Assembly (NCBI RefSeq): GCF_001884065.1
Contig: NZ_MACH01000048.1
Span: 62,001 to 126,000, forward strand
Direction of reading: 5' to 3'
DNA: 64,000 bases
Source of the DNA: Bacillus proteolyticus
GTDB lineage: Bacteria > Bacillota > Bacilli > Bacillales > Bacillaceae_G
In this document: piece by piece, positions 45,149-53,745 of the stretch
Position numbering within the stretch: the first letter of the stretch is position 1
Layout: each line of letters begins with the position of its first letter
Position numbers and translations under genes: made by a program
The notes under the pieces: model-generated
Databases searched by the model: none
The model's input: the letters and a program-made list of their open reading frames with translations, nothing else
Told to the model about the DNA's origin: nothing

Positions 45149-45982
45149 TTAAAAGTTAGGTTGTAGCAGTGTGATAGATGCTTTTTTATGTAATAAAAAC
45201 TGAAGCATTTCGTTTGTATATTCCTTTTCGATTTGTAATTGAATAAGGTTTTGATTTGAATTGTATGTAACGTGTATAAAACCTAATTGTTTCCGTAGTT
45301 CTATCGCTGAAAATGTGTCGTGAACGATTGCTTCAATATAGACTTGTTCTGCCCCTTTTTGTACAAAGGTATCTGCTATGATTGTATGATTTGCTAACGT
45401 TACGATTTTATCGGCGAGGTTTTCTAGTAGTTGTTTTTCATGACATGTGAAGAGTACAGATATGCCTTGCTGTTTTAATGAGAGTAAAATATGTTCTAAT
45501 TCTTGCTGAGAGTTAGGATCGAGCCCAGAAAGCGGTTCGTCTAAAATTAATAAATGTACGTCCGTAAGTAATGCTTGCATAATGCCTGTTTTTTGTTTCA
45601 TACCTTTTGAAAAGTTTCGTACAACGGAATGTCTTGCATGATGTAAATGAAAAGATTCTAGAAGCATCGGAATTTTATCTTTTAAATATTTTGTTGATAA
45701 ACCATGAATGTGGCCGAGATGATATAAATAATCCTCTAATGTAAAACGAATTCCTTCAGGAAAATGTTCAGGTACATAGCCGATTTGTATATGTTCTTTT
45801 CTTTGAAGTGTCCCTGCTGTAGGTGAAATAAAACCTGCAATTATTTTGAGTAGAGTACTTTTTCCAGTCCCGTTCCCGCCAACAATGGCGAGCGCTTCTC
45901 CTTCTGGAATGGATAAATCAATGTTGTCTAGTATAAGTGATTTGCCATACTTCTTTTGAATTCCCCGTAGTTCTACTAGCAA
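45149..45982 (-). CDS. ABC transporter ATPase
   Basis: A 277-residue ATPase. Walker A is GGNGTGKSTLL (about residues 35-45) and Walker B is LLILDEPLSGLD. The signature is FSKGMKQ instead of LSGGQ, common in ABC-2-type exporters. A C-terminal extension of about 65 residues follows the core. First gene of an operon ATPase-permease-racemase-TPR. Confidence 0.9.
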   Translation of the reverse strand: MLVELRGIQKKYGKSLILDNIDLSIPEGEALAIVGGNGTGKSTLLKIIAGFISPTAGTLQRKEHIQIGYVPEHFPEGIRFTLEDYLYHLGHIHGLSTKYLKDKIPMLLESFHLHHARHSVVRNFSKGMKQKTGIMQALLTDVHLLILDEPLSGLDPNSQQELEHILLSLKQQGISVLFTCHEKQLLENLADKIVTLANHTIIADTFVQKGAEQVYIEAIVHDTFSAIELRKQLGFIHVTYNSNQNLIQLQIEKEYTNEMLQFLLHKKASITLLQPNF

Positions 45983-46035
45983 AGTTCTATCCTTCTTTCT
46001 TTAAATAGTGTATATATCCATTATATAGGAGAATA

Positions 46036-46070
46036 ACAAAAAGACGTGCAATGAGTGCACGTCTTTTTTT
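46036..46070. terminator. Terminator of ytqA-ytqB
   Basis: Arms AAAGACGTGCA and TGCACGTCTTT with A and T tracts on each side. It lies beyond the ytqB stop on the minus strand and before the ABC operon. Confidence 0.85.
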
Positions 46071-46097
46071 GTTATGTTTTGTCGAATTGTCGATATA

Positions 46098-46670
46098 TTA
46101 TCGTTTCTCGATCGCCACAATAAATGGCGGGTTATTTTGCTGGTTAATGAAGCCGTATCGCAGTACGTGTGCTTGTTTTTGGTCTAGTTCCTCGGCAAAT
46201 TTAAGTACAGCGTCGCGTTCTACTTGTCCTTCTGGATGTCCGTGGTAAATAACAAGGACGATGATACCTTCAGGCGCCATTACTTCTAATAATTGTTCGA
46301 TCGCTGAGATTGTTGAGTTCGGTTTTGTAACGATATGCTTGTCTCCGCCTGGAAGGTAACCTAAGTTAAAAATTGCGCCTGTTACTTTTCCTTTTGCATC
46401 TTCTGGTAATACGGATAGAAGTGTATCGTGACTATCATGAACTAAAACAGTACGTTCGAAAAGTTCTTTTTCTTTTAGACGAGTTGTTGAGCTTTCAATT
46501 GCCTCTTTTTGAATATCAAATCCAAATACTTTTCCGTTATCTCCAACGATTTCAGCTAGGAAGCAAGTGTCATGCCCATTGCCTAAAGTTGCATCTACAG
46601 CGTAATTGCCTTCTTTTACTGCCGTTTGCAGAAGCGAGCGAGCAAACGGTAATACACGTTCTAATTTCAT
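46098..46670 (-). CDS. ytqB: SAM-dependent methyltransferase (tRNA mnm5U-type)
   Basis: A 190-residue class I methyltransferase. Motif I VDATLGNGHDTCFL binds SAM, and FGFDIQ and NLGYLPGGDK follow as in the YtqB family. Recent work reports YtqB of B. subtilis as MnmM, methylating aminomethyl-uridine at tRNA wobble position 34; the same role is inferred here. It overlaps ytqA by four bases. Confidence 0.93.
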   Translation of the reverse strand: MKLERVLPFARSLLQTAVKEGNYAVDATLGNGHDTCFLAEIVGDNGKVFGFDIQKEAIESSTTRLKEKELFERTVLVHDSHDTLLSVLPEDAKGKVTGAIFNLGYLPGGDKHIVTKPNSTISAIEQLLEVMAPEGIIVLVIYHGHPEGQVERDAVLKFAEELDQKQAHVLRYGFINQQNNPPFIVAIEKR

Positions 46671-47626
46671 TTTTGTTTCTCCTCATTTGCATATTTTCCT
46701 TGCCAGCTTCCGCGGCGTACAAATTCTGCATCGATGGAATTTAATACTTCCCATTTATTTAAGCTCCACATCGGACCGATCATTAAATCAGGTGGGCCGT
46801 CACCTGTGATACGGTGCACAATTACATCTTCTGGAATAATTTCAAGTTGGTCAACAACGAGACTTACGTAATCTTCAAGAGAAAGGAATTCTAGTTGTCC
46901 TTTTTCATATTGCTTCACCATTGGCGTTCCTTTTAATAAATGGAGTAAATGAATTTTAATTCCTTGTACGTCAAGCTTCGCTACTTCACGAGCTGTTTCC
47001 ATCATCATGTCGTAATCTTCAAGTGGAAGACCGTTAATAATATGAGAGCAAACTCTAATGCCGTGTTTGCGTAATTTATTTACACCTTCAACGTAAGATG
47101 GATAATCGTGAGCACGGTTAATCAGATTTGCAGTACGTTCATGGACAGTTTGTAATCCGAGTTCAACCCAAAGATACGTGCGTTTATTTAAGTCCGCTAA
47201 ATATTCAACGACATCGTCCGGTAAACAATCTGGACGAGTTGCGATAGAAAGACCGACAACGTCCCTTTCCGCTAAAAGCGGTTCGAATTTTTCTTTTAAC
47301 ACTTCAAGTGGTGCATGTGTATTTGTGTACGCCTGGAAATAAGCGATACACTTTCCATCTTTCCACTTTGAGTGCATTTTGTCTTTCATTTCATGATATT
47401 GCGTTATAACATCATCGCGGCGATCGCCAGCGAAGTCACCAGATCCAGCAGCACTGCAAAATGTACAGCCGCCATAAGCAACTGTACCGTCACGGTTCGG
47501 GCAATCGAAGCCAGCATCTAATGAAACTTTAAAGATTTTTTCACCAAATTCATTTCGTAAATGGTAATTCCATGTATGATAACGTTTATTGTCGTTTGTA
47601 TATGGAAAAGGGTTTTGAACCTTCAT
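46667..47626 (-). CDS. ytqA: Radical SAM protein, TIGR01212-type
   Basis: A 319-residue radical SAM enzyme. The cluster cysteines lie in FDCPNRD, then GGCTFCSAAG; this wide first gap is typical of the TIGR01212 family rather than CX3CX2C. YtqA has been linked to tRNA wobble-uridine modification together with ytqB (proposed MnmL). Coupling with ytqB (ATGA overlap) supports a joint role. GGAGGG precedes the ATG. Confidence 0.92.
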   Translation of the reverse strand: MKVQNPFPYTNDNKRYHTWNYHLRNEFGEKIFKVSLDAGFDCPNRDGTVAYGGCTFCSAAGSGDFAGDRRDDVITQYHEMKDKMHSKWKDGKCIAYFQAYTNTHAPLEVLKEKFEPLLAERDVVGLSIATRPDCLPDDVVEYLADLNKRTYLWVELGLQTVHERTANLINRAHDYPSYVEGVNKLRKHGIRVCSHIINGLPLEDYDMMMETAREVAKLDVQGIKIHLLHLLKGTPMVKQYEKGQLEFLSLEDYVSLVVDQLEIIPEDVIVHRITGDGPPDLMIGPMWSLNKWEVLNSIDAEFVRRGSWQGKYANEEKQK

Positions 47627-47741
47627 TACTTTCCCTCCTAAGACGAGTCAAAATGAAACAAATAAAATCCATTATAACATACTCATAAGGTTCAGATGGA
47701 AGGGACACACTAAAGAGGAATTGAAGCAAGGAGGGACAATT

Positions 47742-48005
47742 ATGGCAGAGCGTCAATCACTTGAATCGTATATTACACAAGCTGAACAAGCGGTGGAATA
47801 TGCGAAAGAACAATTAGACCAAGGTATGAGACAAGAGCATTACAATACGATGGAGTATTCGGATGCGCAGTTACAATTAGAACAAGCATATAATGACTTA
47901 CAAACTATGCAGCAACATGCGAATGATGAGCAACGTGAGCAGTTAAATAGAGCACGTATGGCAATTCGCCAATTGCAACATCAAATGATTATTACACCGC
48001 ACTAA
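47742..48005 (+). CDS. ytzC: DUF2524 protein YtzC
   Basis: An 87-residue, glutamine-rich, all-helical cytoplasmic protein (two long helices, coiled-coil-like). Sequence and place beside ytqA match YtzC of B. subtilis, of unknown role. ATG at 47742 follows AAGGAGG by seven bases; an upstream start at 47721 is rejected. Confidence 0.88.
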   Translation: MAERQSLESYITQAEQAVEYAKEQLDQGMRQEHYNTMEYSDAQLQLEQAYNDLQTMQQHANDEQREQLNRARMAIRQLQHQMIITPH

Positions 48006-48020
48006 TAAGGAGTGAATGTT

Positions 48021-48170
48021 ATGGCAAAACGTTCAGATCAAAATAATCCAGAACAAAAAACGCAAAATGGACATAACGCTGAATTTTCAAATGAACTTGA
48101 TCCAGTTGTGCAAGTGAAACAGCGTAACAGTAAAAAAGGACAACCTCAAAAATCAAAGCAATCAGAGTAA
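48021..48170 (+). CDS. 49-residue hydrophilic protein, gamma-SASP-like
   Basis: A very short gene right after ytzC (15 bases). AAGGAG lies eight bases before the ATG. The product has no hydrophobic core and no cysteine, is rich in Q, N and K, and contains AEFSNELD...VKQRNSKK. This resembles one copy of the EFA-E-D...VKQ-N repeat of gamma-type small acid-soluble spore proteins (SspE), which have two copies. If so it would be a spore core amino acid store. The match is by eye and short. Confidence 0.6.
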   Translation: MAKRSDQNNPEQKTQNGHNAEFSNELDPVVQVKQRNSKKGQPQKSKQSE

Positions 48171-48200
48171 ACCAGGTCGCAATATGACCTGGTTTTATTT
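48171..48200 (+). terminator. Terminator
   Basis: Arms ACCAGGTC and GACCTGGT are followed by TTTATTTT, directly after the stop codon. Confidence 0.85.
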
Positions 48201-48262
48201 TATCCCGCTATTTGTGGGAGTCGGGCTGCTCATAAACGCCCGATTGGTGAGGGTTGATTAAA
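48195..48262 (+). repeat. Dispersed intergenic repeat, plus orientation
   Basis: Carries TTTTATCCCGCT...AAACGCCCGATTGGTGAGGG; inverted second copy at 36456-36508. It contains a small hairpin (CCCGC..GTGGG). Confidence 0.7.
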
Positions 48263-48275
48263 GCTTCATTTTATT

Positions 48276-48305
48276 ATATTACAATAATGTAAGATTCCTG
48301 TAAGG
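48276..48305 (+). promoter_or_regulatory. Operator-like motif shared with the BceAB-type genes
   Basis: Three half-sites (TTACA, TGTAA, TGTAA) lie about 70 bases before the DUF418 gene. It agrees at 23 of 30 positions with 49548-49577, upstream of the ABC transporter, so one regulator probably controls both. Confidence 0.6.
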
Positions 48306-48377
48306 TTTGTCGATAGTTATAAGCCCACTTCTCCAGTAGAGTAAGGAAGGATTAAATTTTATACAAGGAGTTGCTTT

Positions 48378-49400
48378 ATGGGGAACAATGTTACAAACAA
48401 ACGAATTGATGAGTTAGATTATATTCGTGGCTTCGCACTACTGGGGATTATTTTAGTAAATATTCTCGCACTACTTAATATTAAAACTCCAGATCCTAAT
48501 ACAGTGGATGCAAGTTATCAAAGATTTCTATACTTATTTGTAGAAGGTCGTTTCTTTTCAATCTTCTCATTCTTATTTGGAGTGGGATTCTATATCTTTA
48601 TCTCTAGAGCGATTGCGAAGGGGAAAAATGGATATGTTTTATTTTTACGCCGTGTAGTTGCGCTATTTATTTTTGGCTACATTCATCAAATGTTTCAACC
48701 TGGAGAAGCGTTAACGCTATATGCAATTTACGGGTTAATCGTTTTACCGTTTTATAAAGCGAAAAAAGAAGTGAACTTAGTAATCGGTCTTATTTTGACA
48801 ATTACCCTTAGTGTACTTGCTGCGAAAGAATTTCTGCCGCTAAGTTTAATTTTATTAGGGCTTGCTGCAGGGCAGTATAAAGTATTTGAAAATCTTTCAG
48901 CGAAAATAAAGCAAGTAGCTATTTTTACAGGCATTATGTTTGTTTTAAGTGTTGTAGCTTTATGGTATCAATATGGGCACGTCCCTGCTGCTCCATTTGT
49001 AAATATGATACTTGAGAATGAGGATGGGACAATGGATGCTGCAAGCCAATTCTTAAAAATTGGTATTACAGTTGGAACAATTATTTCAGCTTTCTATGTT
49101 GGAGCATTAATTTTACTACTTCAATTAAAACCAGTTCAAACATTGCTAGCACCACTGAAGTACTATGGTCGTATGGCTTTAACGAATTATATTGGACAAA
49201 CTGCAATGATTTTAATTGCAGGAAGTGTATTTAACTTTGCAGGAAACTTAACGTACATGCAGACGTTATATGTGTGTATCGCAATTTATGCAATTCAAAT
49301 TGTGTTTAGTGTAATTTGGATGAAAAACTTTAAAATGGGTCCACTAGAATGGATTTGGCGTGTTATTACGTATTGGACGGTAACACCTTTAAAGAAATAA
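48378..49400 (+). CDS. DUF418 family membrane protein
   Basis: A 340-residue membrane protein with about nine helices. The start RIDELDYIRGFALLGIILVNI is typical of the DUF418/YeiB family, as is the C-terminal GRMALTNYIGQT stretch. The family is distantly related to acyltransferase-3-type membrane proteins; transport or lipid modification is possible. ACAAGGAG precedes the ATG. It shares an upstream motif with the BceAB-type transporter, which hints at a joint envelope-stress role. Confidence 0.85.
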   Translation: MGNNVTNKRIDELDYIRGFALLGIILVNILALLNIKTPDPNTVDASYQRFLYLFVEGRFFSIFSFLFGVGFYIFISRAIAKGKNGYVLFLRRVVALFIFGYIHQMFQPGEALTLYAIYGLIVLPFYKAKKEVNLVIGLILTITLSVLAAKEFLPLSLILLGLAAGQYKVFENLSAKIKQVAIFTGIMFVLSVVALWYQYGHVPAAPFVNMILENEDGTMDAASQFLKIGITVGTIISAFYVGALILLLQLKPVQTLLAPLKYYGRMALTNYIGQTAMILIAGSVFNFAGNLTYMQTLYVCIAIYAIQIVFSVIWMKNFKMGPLEWIWRVITYWTVTPLKK

Positions 49401-49410
49401 AGAGAGAAGT

Positions 49411-49445
49411 GGGCTGTTCCTTTTGTGGAACAGTCTATTTTTTTG
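49411..49445 (+). terminator. Terminator
   Basis: Arms GGCTGTTCC and GGAACAGTC are followed by seven T. Confidence 0.85.
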
Positions 49446-49450
49446 TCAGC

Positions 49451-49487
49451 TTTTTGCGGTAAATCGCTAATGGAATTTTATCTACTA
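49451..49487. repeat. Partial copy of the 41-base repeat family
   Basis: Contains GCGGTAAATCGCTAAT and a degenerate TTTTATCTACT end, similar to 725-760 and to the ends of 55036-55095. Short, so relatedness is tentative. Confidence 0.4.
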
Positions 49488-49547
49488 ATGAAGAAAATGA
49501 ATTTGTTTTAAAAGGATAAAAGCTAAGCTTACAAGCACCCCTTTTTT

Positions 49548-49577
49548 ATATTACAAAAGTGTAAGGTAAATGTAATG
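49548..49577 (+). promoter_or_regulatory. Operator-like motif before the BceAB-type genes
   Basis: ATATTACAAAAGTGTAAGG followed by TGTAATG, about 70 bases before the ATPase start; see 48276-48305 for the paired copy. Inverted TTACA/TGTAA halves suit a dimeric response regulator. Confidence 0.6.
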
Positions 49578-49647
49578 TTAACAAATAGCAGTTCCTCTCC
49601 AAAAGGCGCAAAATAGGTAATGGAAAAACAAGCGTAGGAGGATATAT

Positions 49648-50409
49648 ATGACGAAACCAGTTGTAGACGTAAAAAACGTTCAAAAAGTGTACGGTAAAAA
49701 AGGTGAGAATCAATCACACGCGTTAAAAGGTGTATCATTCTCAATTCAAGAGGGTGAGTTTGTTGGAATTATGGGGCCATCTGGTTCTGGTAAAACGACA
49801 TTATTAAATGTAATTTCAACGCTTGATAAAGCAACGGGCGGCGTTGTTGAAATTGCAGGAACGGATATTACAAAAATGAAGCAAGGTGAGCTTTCAGATT
49901 TCCGTTCACAAAAGTTAGGATTCATCTTCCAAGACTTTAATTTATTAGAAAACTTATCTATTTATGAAAACATTGCACTTCCACTTTCACTTCAAGGTGT
50001 TTCATCACGTAATATTGGACCGAAAGTAGAAAAGGTAGCTGATATGTTAGGCATTTCGGCAATACTTCAAAAATATCCATCTGAAGTCTCTGGTGGACAA
50101 AAACAGCGTTCAGCAGCAGCGCGCGCTTTAGTACATGAGCCAGCAATTATTTTAGGGGACGAGCCAACAGGAGCGCTTGATTCTAAAAATGCAGCGAGCT
50201 TACTTGATGCGATGACAAACTTAAATCAAGATCAAGGTGTATCTATTATGATGGTTACACATGATCCGTACAGTGCAAGCTACTGTCAGCGTATTTTATT
50301 CATTCAAGATGGTGAGCTATATAAAGAAATTCATCGCGGTGGTACGCGTGAAGAGTTCTATAAAGAAATTTTAGATGTACTTGCAGATTTAGGTACACAA
50401 AAAGCGTAA
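49648..50409 (+). CDS. BceA-type ABC transporter ATPase
   Basis: A 253-residue ATPase with Walker A GPSGSGKTTLL, signature VSGGQKQR and Walker B IILGDEPTGALDS, the set seen in MacB/BceA-type exporters. With the next gene it forms a transporter that typically gives resistance to bacitracin or antimicrobial peptides. AGGAGG precedes the ATG. No two-component genes stand beside it, unlike most BceAB loci. Confidence 0.93.
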   Translation: MTKPVVDVKNVQKVYGKKGENQSHALKGVSFSIQEGEFVGIMGPSGSGKTTLLNVISTLDKATGGVVEIAGTDITKMKQGELSDFRSQKLGFIFQDFNLLENLSIYENIALPLSLQGVSSRNIGPKVEKVADMLGISAILQKYPSEVSGGQKQRSAAARALVHEPAIILGDEPTGALDSKNAASLLDAMTNLNQDQGVSIMMVTHDPYSASYCQRILFIQDGELYKEIHRGGTREEFYKEILDVLADLGTQKA

Positions 50410-50426
50410 GGGAGGAGGTCTAGGAC

Positions 50427-52286
50427 ATGTTATTCAAACTTTCCATGTCAGGGCTAAAGAGTAAGCTAAAAGATTATATCGTCTTACTTGTCGGCCTTGT
50501 CATGTCTATCTCAATTTTTTATATGTTTCAAACGTTAGCGCTGAATAAAGCGTTTATCGAATCTAACTCAGTTATTCAATCAATTGGATTCGTATTCCAA
50601 GCAGGTTCATTTTTACTAGCAATCATAACCTTCTTCTATATTTTATATGCGAACTCTTTCTTATTATCGCTTCGTCAAAAAGAGTTTGGTATGTATATGA
50701 TGTTAGGAGCAAAAAAGCATAAAGTTACATTACTTATGTTTATTGAAACGATTGTATTAGGTGCTGCATCTCTTGCGATTGGTATTACAGTTGGTGTAGG
50801 ACTTGCAGAAGGTATCGGGCAGTTATTAATGAAACAATTAGAATTTGCTGGTGAAGGTTATAAAGCATTTTACCTTCCATCTATGACTGTTACTTGTATT
50901 TTCTTCTTTGCATTATTTGTACTATCAGCAATTATGAATAGTATTAAGTTATCACGTATTTCTGTACTGCAACTTGTACATGCAGATGCACAAACAGAGC
51001 GTGTTGCAGTAAAAGGAAAAATGACAGGTTTAGTTGCATTCCTAGCGGTTATTTTATTAGGAATTGGCTATGCATCAATGATTTACATGGAAAAACTAAG
51101 AGAAATGGGAATCCTTATTGCATTAATTACAACAACAGCTGGTACTTACATGCTATTTGGATCACTTCTTCCTGTTATTATTAAAAAGTTAAAGAGCAAT
51201 AAAAAGCGTAGTGAAAAAGGACTTAACGCTTTTACATTTGCACAATTAAACTTCCGTATTAATAGTTTAACAAAGGTTCTTGCTACGGTAGCGATGTTAG
51301 TTGCTCTTGGAGCCGGTGCGATTTCAGGTGGTATGGCGTTTAAAAATAACGTTATAAAAATGGTTGATGGTTTCGTAATATATGATTCAGTAGTTCATAA
51401 TCCAACTGCTGAAGAAAAGAAAATTTTAGACGGTATTACATTTAAAGAGAAAAGCGAATATCGTTACAAAGTCGATGATAAATACGTTTACTATGTAAAA
51501 GAGGATTTAGAGAAAAATCGTCCTTTAGTAAAAGATATGGAAAACATGAAGTCGATGAAGGATTTAGTGAAAACGAAAAAAGTTTCAGAGGAACTACCAG
51601 TAGGTGCAGTTTCTAGAGAAATGAATGAAAAAGATGCGAACGCTAAAGAACTTCCACAAGAATGGGACGAGGCTTTCAGAACAATCCAGCCATTCTACGT
51701 ACATGAAGATCATGCAATTAAAATTGTAGATCAAAAAATGTACGATACTGTAAATGGTAAAGAAGGAATCGTATTTACTGGAAAAACAGATGATTTTGAA
51801 GCACACACAAAAGAATGGAAAAAACTTGACGAGTTGCAACTAGATAAATATAAAAATGTAGCATCTGAAAGATTAGATAGTAAATATCAAGCTTACGACA
51901 TGTTCTACGGCGTTGCGAGCGGAACAGTGTTTATGGGATTCTTCCTTGGAATTGCTTTCTTAGCAATGATGGCAAGTTGTTTAATGTTTAAAATTCTTTC
52001 TGGTGCATCAAAAGATATTACGCGTTATCAAATGCTTCGTAAAATCGGTGTGCGCCGTGAATTATTAACAAAATCAATTTATAAAGAATTATTCTTAGTA
52101 TTCTTATTCCCAGCAATTGTAGGTATTGCTCACGTATTAGTCGGTATGAATATTTTCGGATTTATTTTAATCGATCCGTACTTCCGTATTTGGGTACCAA
52201 TTGTAATTTTCGTAGTTATTTACACGATTTATTACTTCATTACAGTTCAATTGTATAAAGGAATTGTTCTTCCTAAGGAAGATTAA
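50427..52286 (+). CDS. BceB-type ABC transporter permease
   Basis: A 619-residue membrane protein with ten helices. FtsX-like domains occur near residues 60-180 and 500-610, and a charged extracellular domain of about 200 residues (about 315-490) lies between helices 7 and 8, as in BceB. In BceAB systems this domain detects lipid II-binding peptides and signals to a BceS-like kinase. GGAGG is in the 17-base gap after the ATPase gene. Confidence 0.92.
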   Translation: MLFKLSMSGLKSKLKDYIVLLVGLVMSISIFYMFQTLALNKAFIESNSVIQSIGFVFQAGSFLLAIITFFYILYANSFLLSLRQKEFGMYMMLGAKKHKVTLLMFIETIVLGAASLAIGITVGVGLAEGIGQLLMKQLEFAGEGYKAFYLPSMTVTCIFFFALFVLSAIMNSIKLSRISVLQLVHADAQTERVAVKGKMTGLVAFLAVILLGIGYASMIYMEKLREMGILIALITTTAGTYMLFGSLLPVIIKKLKSNKKRSEKGLNAFTFAQLNFRINSLTKVLATVAMLVALGAGAISGGMAFKNNVIKMVDGFVIYDSVVHNPTAEEKKILDGITFKEKSEYRYKVDDKYVYYVKEDLEKNRPLVKDMENMKSMKDLVKTKKVSEELPVGAVSREMNEKDANAKELPQEWDEAFRTIQPFYVHEDHAIKIVDQKMYDTVNGKEGIVFTGKTDDFEAHTKEWKKLDELQLDKYKNVASERLDSKYQAYDMFYGVASGTVFMGFFLGIAFLAMMASCLMFKILSGASKDITRYQMLRKIGVRRELLTKSIYKELFLVFLFPAIVGIAHVLVGMNIFGFILIDPYFRIWVPIVIFVVIYTIYYFITVQLYKGIVLPKED

Positions 52287-52288
52287 TA

Positions 52289-52319
52289 AAAAACCGAGCG
52301 AAACTGCTCGGTTTTTATT
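52289..52319 (+). terminator. Terminator
   Basis: Arms AAAACCGAGC and GCTCGGTTTT are followed by T. Confidence 0.88.
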
Positions 52320-52635
52320 ATTTTCAGAAAAAACACTTTAATGTTACTGAAATATACAATATAATATAAATAAGTAACATAAAATAAAAGTAGAAGCAGC
52401 TGGATAAGGAAAGGAGGAATCCGATCTGTAGAAAGAAGCTGAACCTTTTATCCCCACACTTTTTTCTAACCACACCGTATTTGTACAATCGTAAGTTTCC
52501 ACATTAAAAATTGCCGAGACCACAGAAGTATATTGTAAAAATAATGGATAAGACATGGAAATCCCATAGCATGATAAGGTAAAATGGACAACATAATGAG
52601 AAAATTACCGTTCATAAGATGAGGAGAAAACATGT
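52320..52635. other. Intergenic region, nothing recognised
   Basis: About 315 bases with likely promoter sequence (ATATAATATA near 52360) and a GGAGG at 52411-52415 that leads no open frame. No hairpin of note and no gene was seen. Confidence 0.4.
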
Positions 52636-53202
52636 ATGGAAGTTGTAGAGGCATTAAAAGATATAAACCAAATTGAGGCTATGAAAAAATATTTAAAAGA
52701 GCACTCGCAGCGAGATTATCTTTTATTTGTTATTGGGATTAACACTGGATTAAAAATTACTGAGCTATTAAGTATTAAATTTGAAGATGTATTAAATGAA
52801 GATAGAACTGTTAAAGATTTTTATTCTCTTCCTGTGAAAGATGAAAAGTTTAAACAAGATATTTATTTAAATACAAAAGTCAAAGAGGCACTTTTAGCGT
52901 ACGTACAATCTTTTGATATTCAAAGAGAAAACTACGTATTTCAATCGAACAAAACAACAAATTCAATCTCACGCCAACAAGCGTATCGTGTTATCCATAG
53001 CGCAGCTGAAGCGGTCGGAATACTTGGTAAGATTGGAACGAACTCAATGCGAAAAACATTTGGATTTCATGCATATAAAAGAGGAATAGCAATCGCACTG
53101 TTGCAAAAACATTTCCATCACGCGACTCCGTCAGAAACATTAAAGTATTTAGGAATCTCGAAAGATGAAAAGTTTAAGACAGAGATTGATGTAGATTTGT
53201 AA
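52636..53202 (+). CDS. Tyrosine-recombinase-like protein with altered catalytic residues
   Basis: A 188-residue protein covering only the catalytic domain of a tyrosine recombinase; the N-terminal arm/core-binding domain is absent. Aligned by eye to XerD: box I is NTGLKITEL with K40 where the catalytic arginine should be; box II is NSMRKT, keeping R139 but with N136 for the histidine; H162 and the nucleophile candidate Y171 remain. So strand cleavage may be impaired. It lies between the BceAB-type genes and khtTU with no att sites or phage genes. GAGGAG precedes the ATG. Confidence 0.78.
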   Translation: MEVVEALKDINQIEAMKKYLKEHSQRDYLLFVIGINTGLKITELLSIKFEDVLNEDRTVKDFYSLPVKDEKFKQDIYLNTKVKEALLAYVQSFDIQRENYVFQSNKTTNSISRQQAYRVIHSAAEAVGILGKIGTNSMRKTFGFHAYKRGIAIALLQKHFHHATPSETLKYLGISKDEKFKTEIDVDL

Positions 53203-53244
53203 AAAGGGAAGAGCCGTAACTAAAAAATTTTAGGAGGCGGGAAT

Positions 53245-53742
53245 ATGAATATTAGAGAGAGTGAACTACCGGGCATTGGATGTAAATTTGAAGTTATAAC
53301 AAAGGGTAATGAAAAAATGGTTATCGTTATTCATGATGATGGCCGAAGAGAAATGTATCATTTTGATGCGGATCACGATGAGAGTATTTCAAGTATTTCT
53401 CTTCGTGATTCTGAAGCAAGACAAATTGCGGCTATATTAGGCGGAATGGTATATAGACCACAAGCTTTAGATACAATTGAAATGGCTTTTGAAGGATTAT
53501 CCATTGAATGGTTTAAAGTAGAAAATAACGCACCAGTGGTACAAAAAACAATTGGTAGCTTACATGTGCGAAAAACATATAACGTAACGATTATTGCTAT
53601 TTTGAAAAAGAATATGAAAAAGTTCTTCAATCCAGGTTCAGACTCTATTATTGAAGCTGGCGATATGCTCGTATTATCAGGTGAAAGGCATGAAGTGAAA
53701 AGAATTATTAAGGAGTTGCTTTCAGCAGGAGGTGACTCATAA
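53245..53742 (+). CDS. khtT: RCK_C regulatory subunit of K+/H+ antiporter
   Basis: A 165-residue cytoplasmic protein. The N-terminal half is beta-rich; the C-terminal half is a TrkA-C/RCK_C domain (about 75-160, GSLHVRKTYNVTIIAIL...GDMLVLSGERHEVKRI). This is the plan of B. subtilis KhtT, which gates the KhtU antiporter and binds c-di-AMP. AGGAGGCGGG precedes the ATG. The khtU gene follows after three bases. Confidence 0.88.
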   Translation: MNIRESELPGIGCKFEVITKGNEKMVIVIHDDGRREMYHFDADHDESISSISLRDSEARQIAAILGGMVYRPQALDTIEMAFEGLSIEWFKVENNAPVVQKTIGSLHVRKTYNVTIIAILKKNMKKFFNPGSDSIIEAGDMLVLSGERHEVKRIIKELLSAGGDS

Positions 53743-53745
53743 TCG

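Noticed and set aside
52636..53202. Recombinase-like gene as evidence for a prophage or integrative element
   Set aside because: No tRNA target, no direct repeats and no phage genes nearby; flanking genes are ordinary chromosomal ones.
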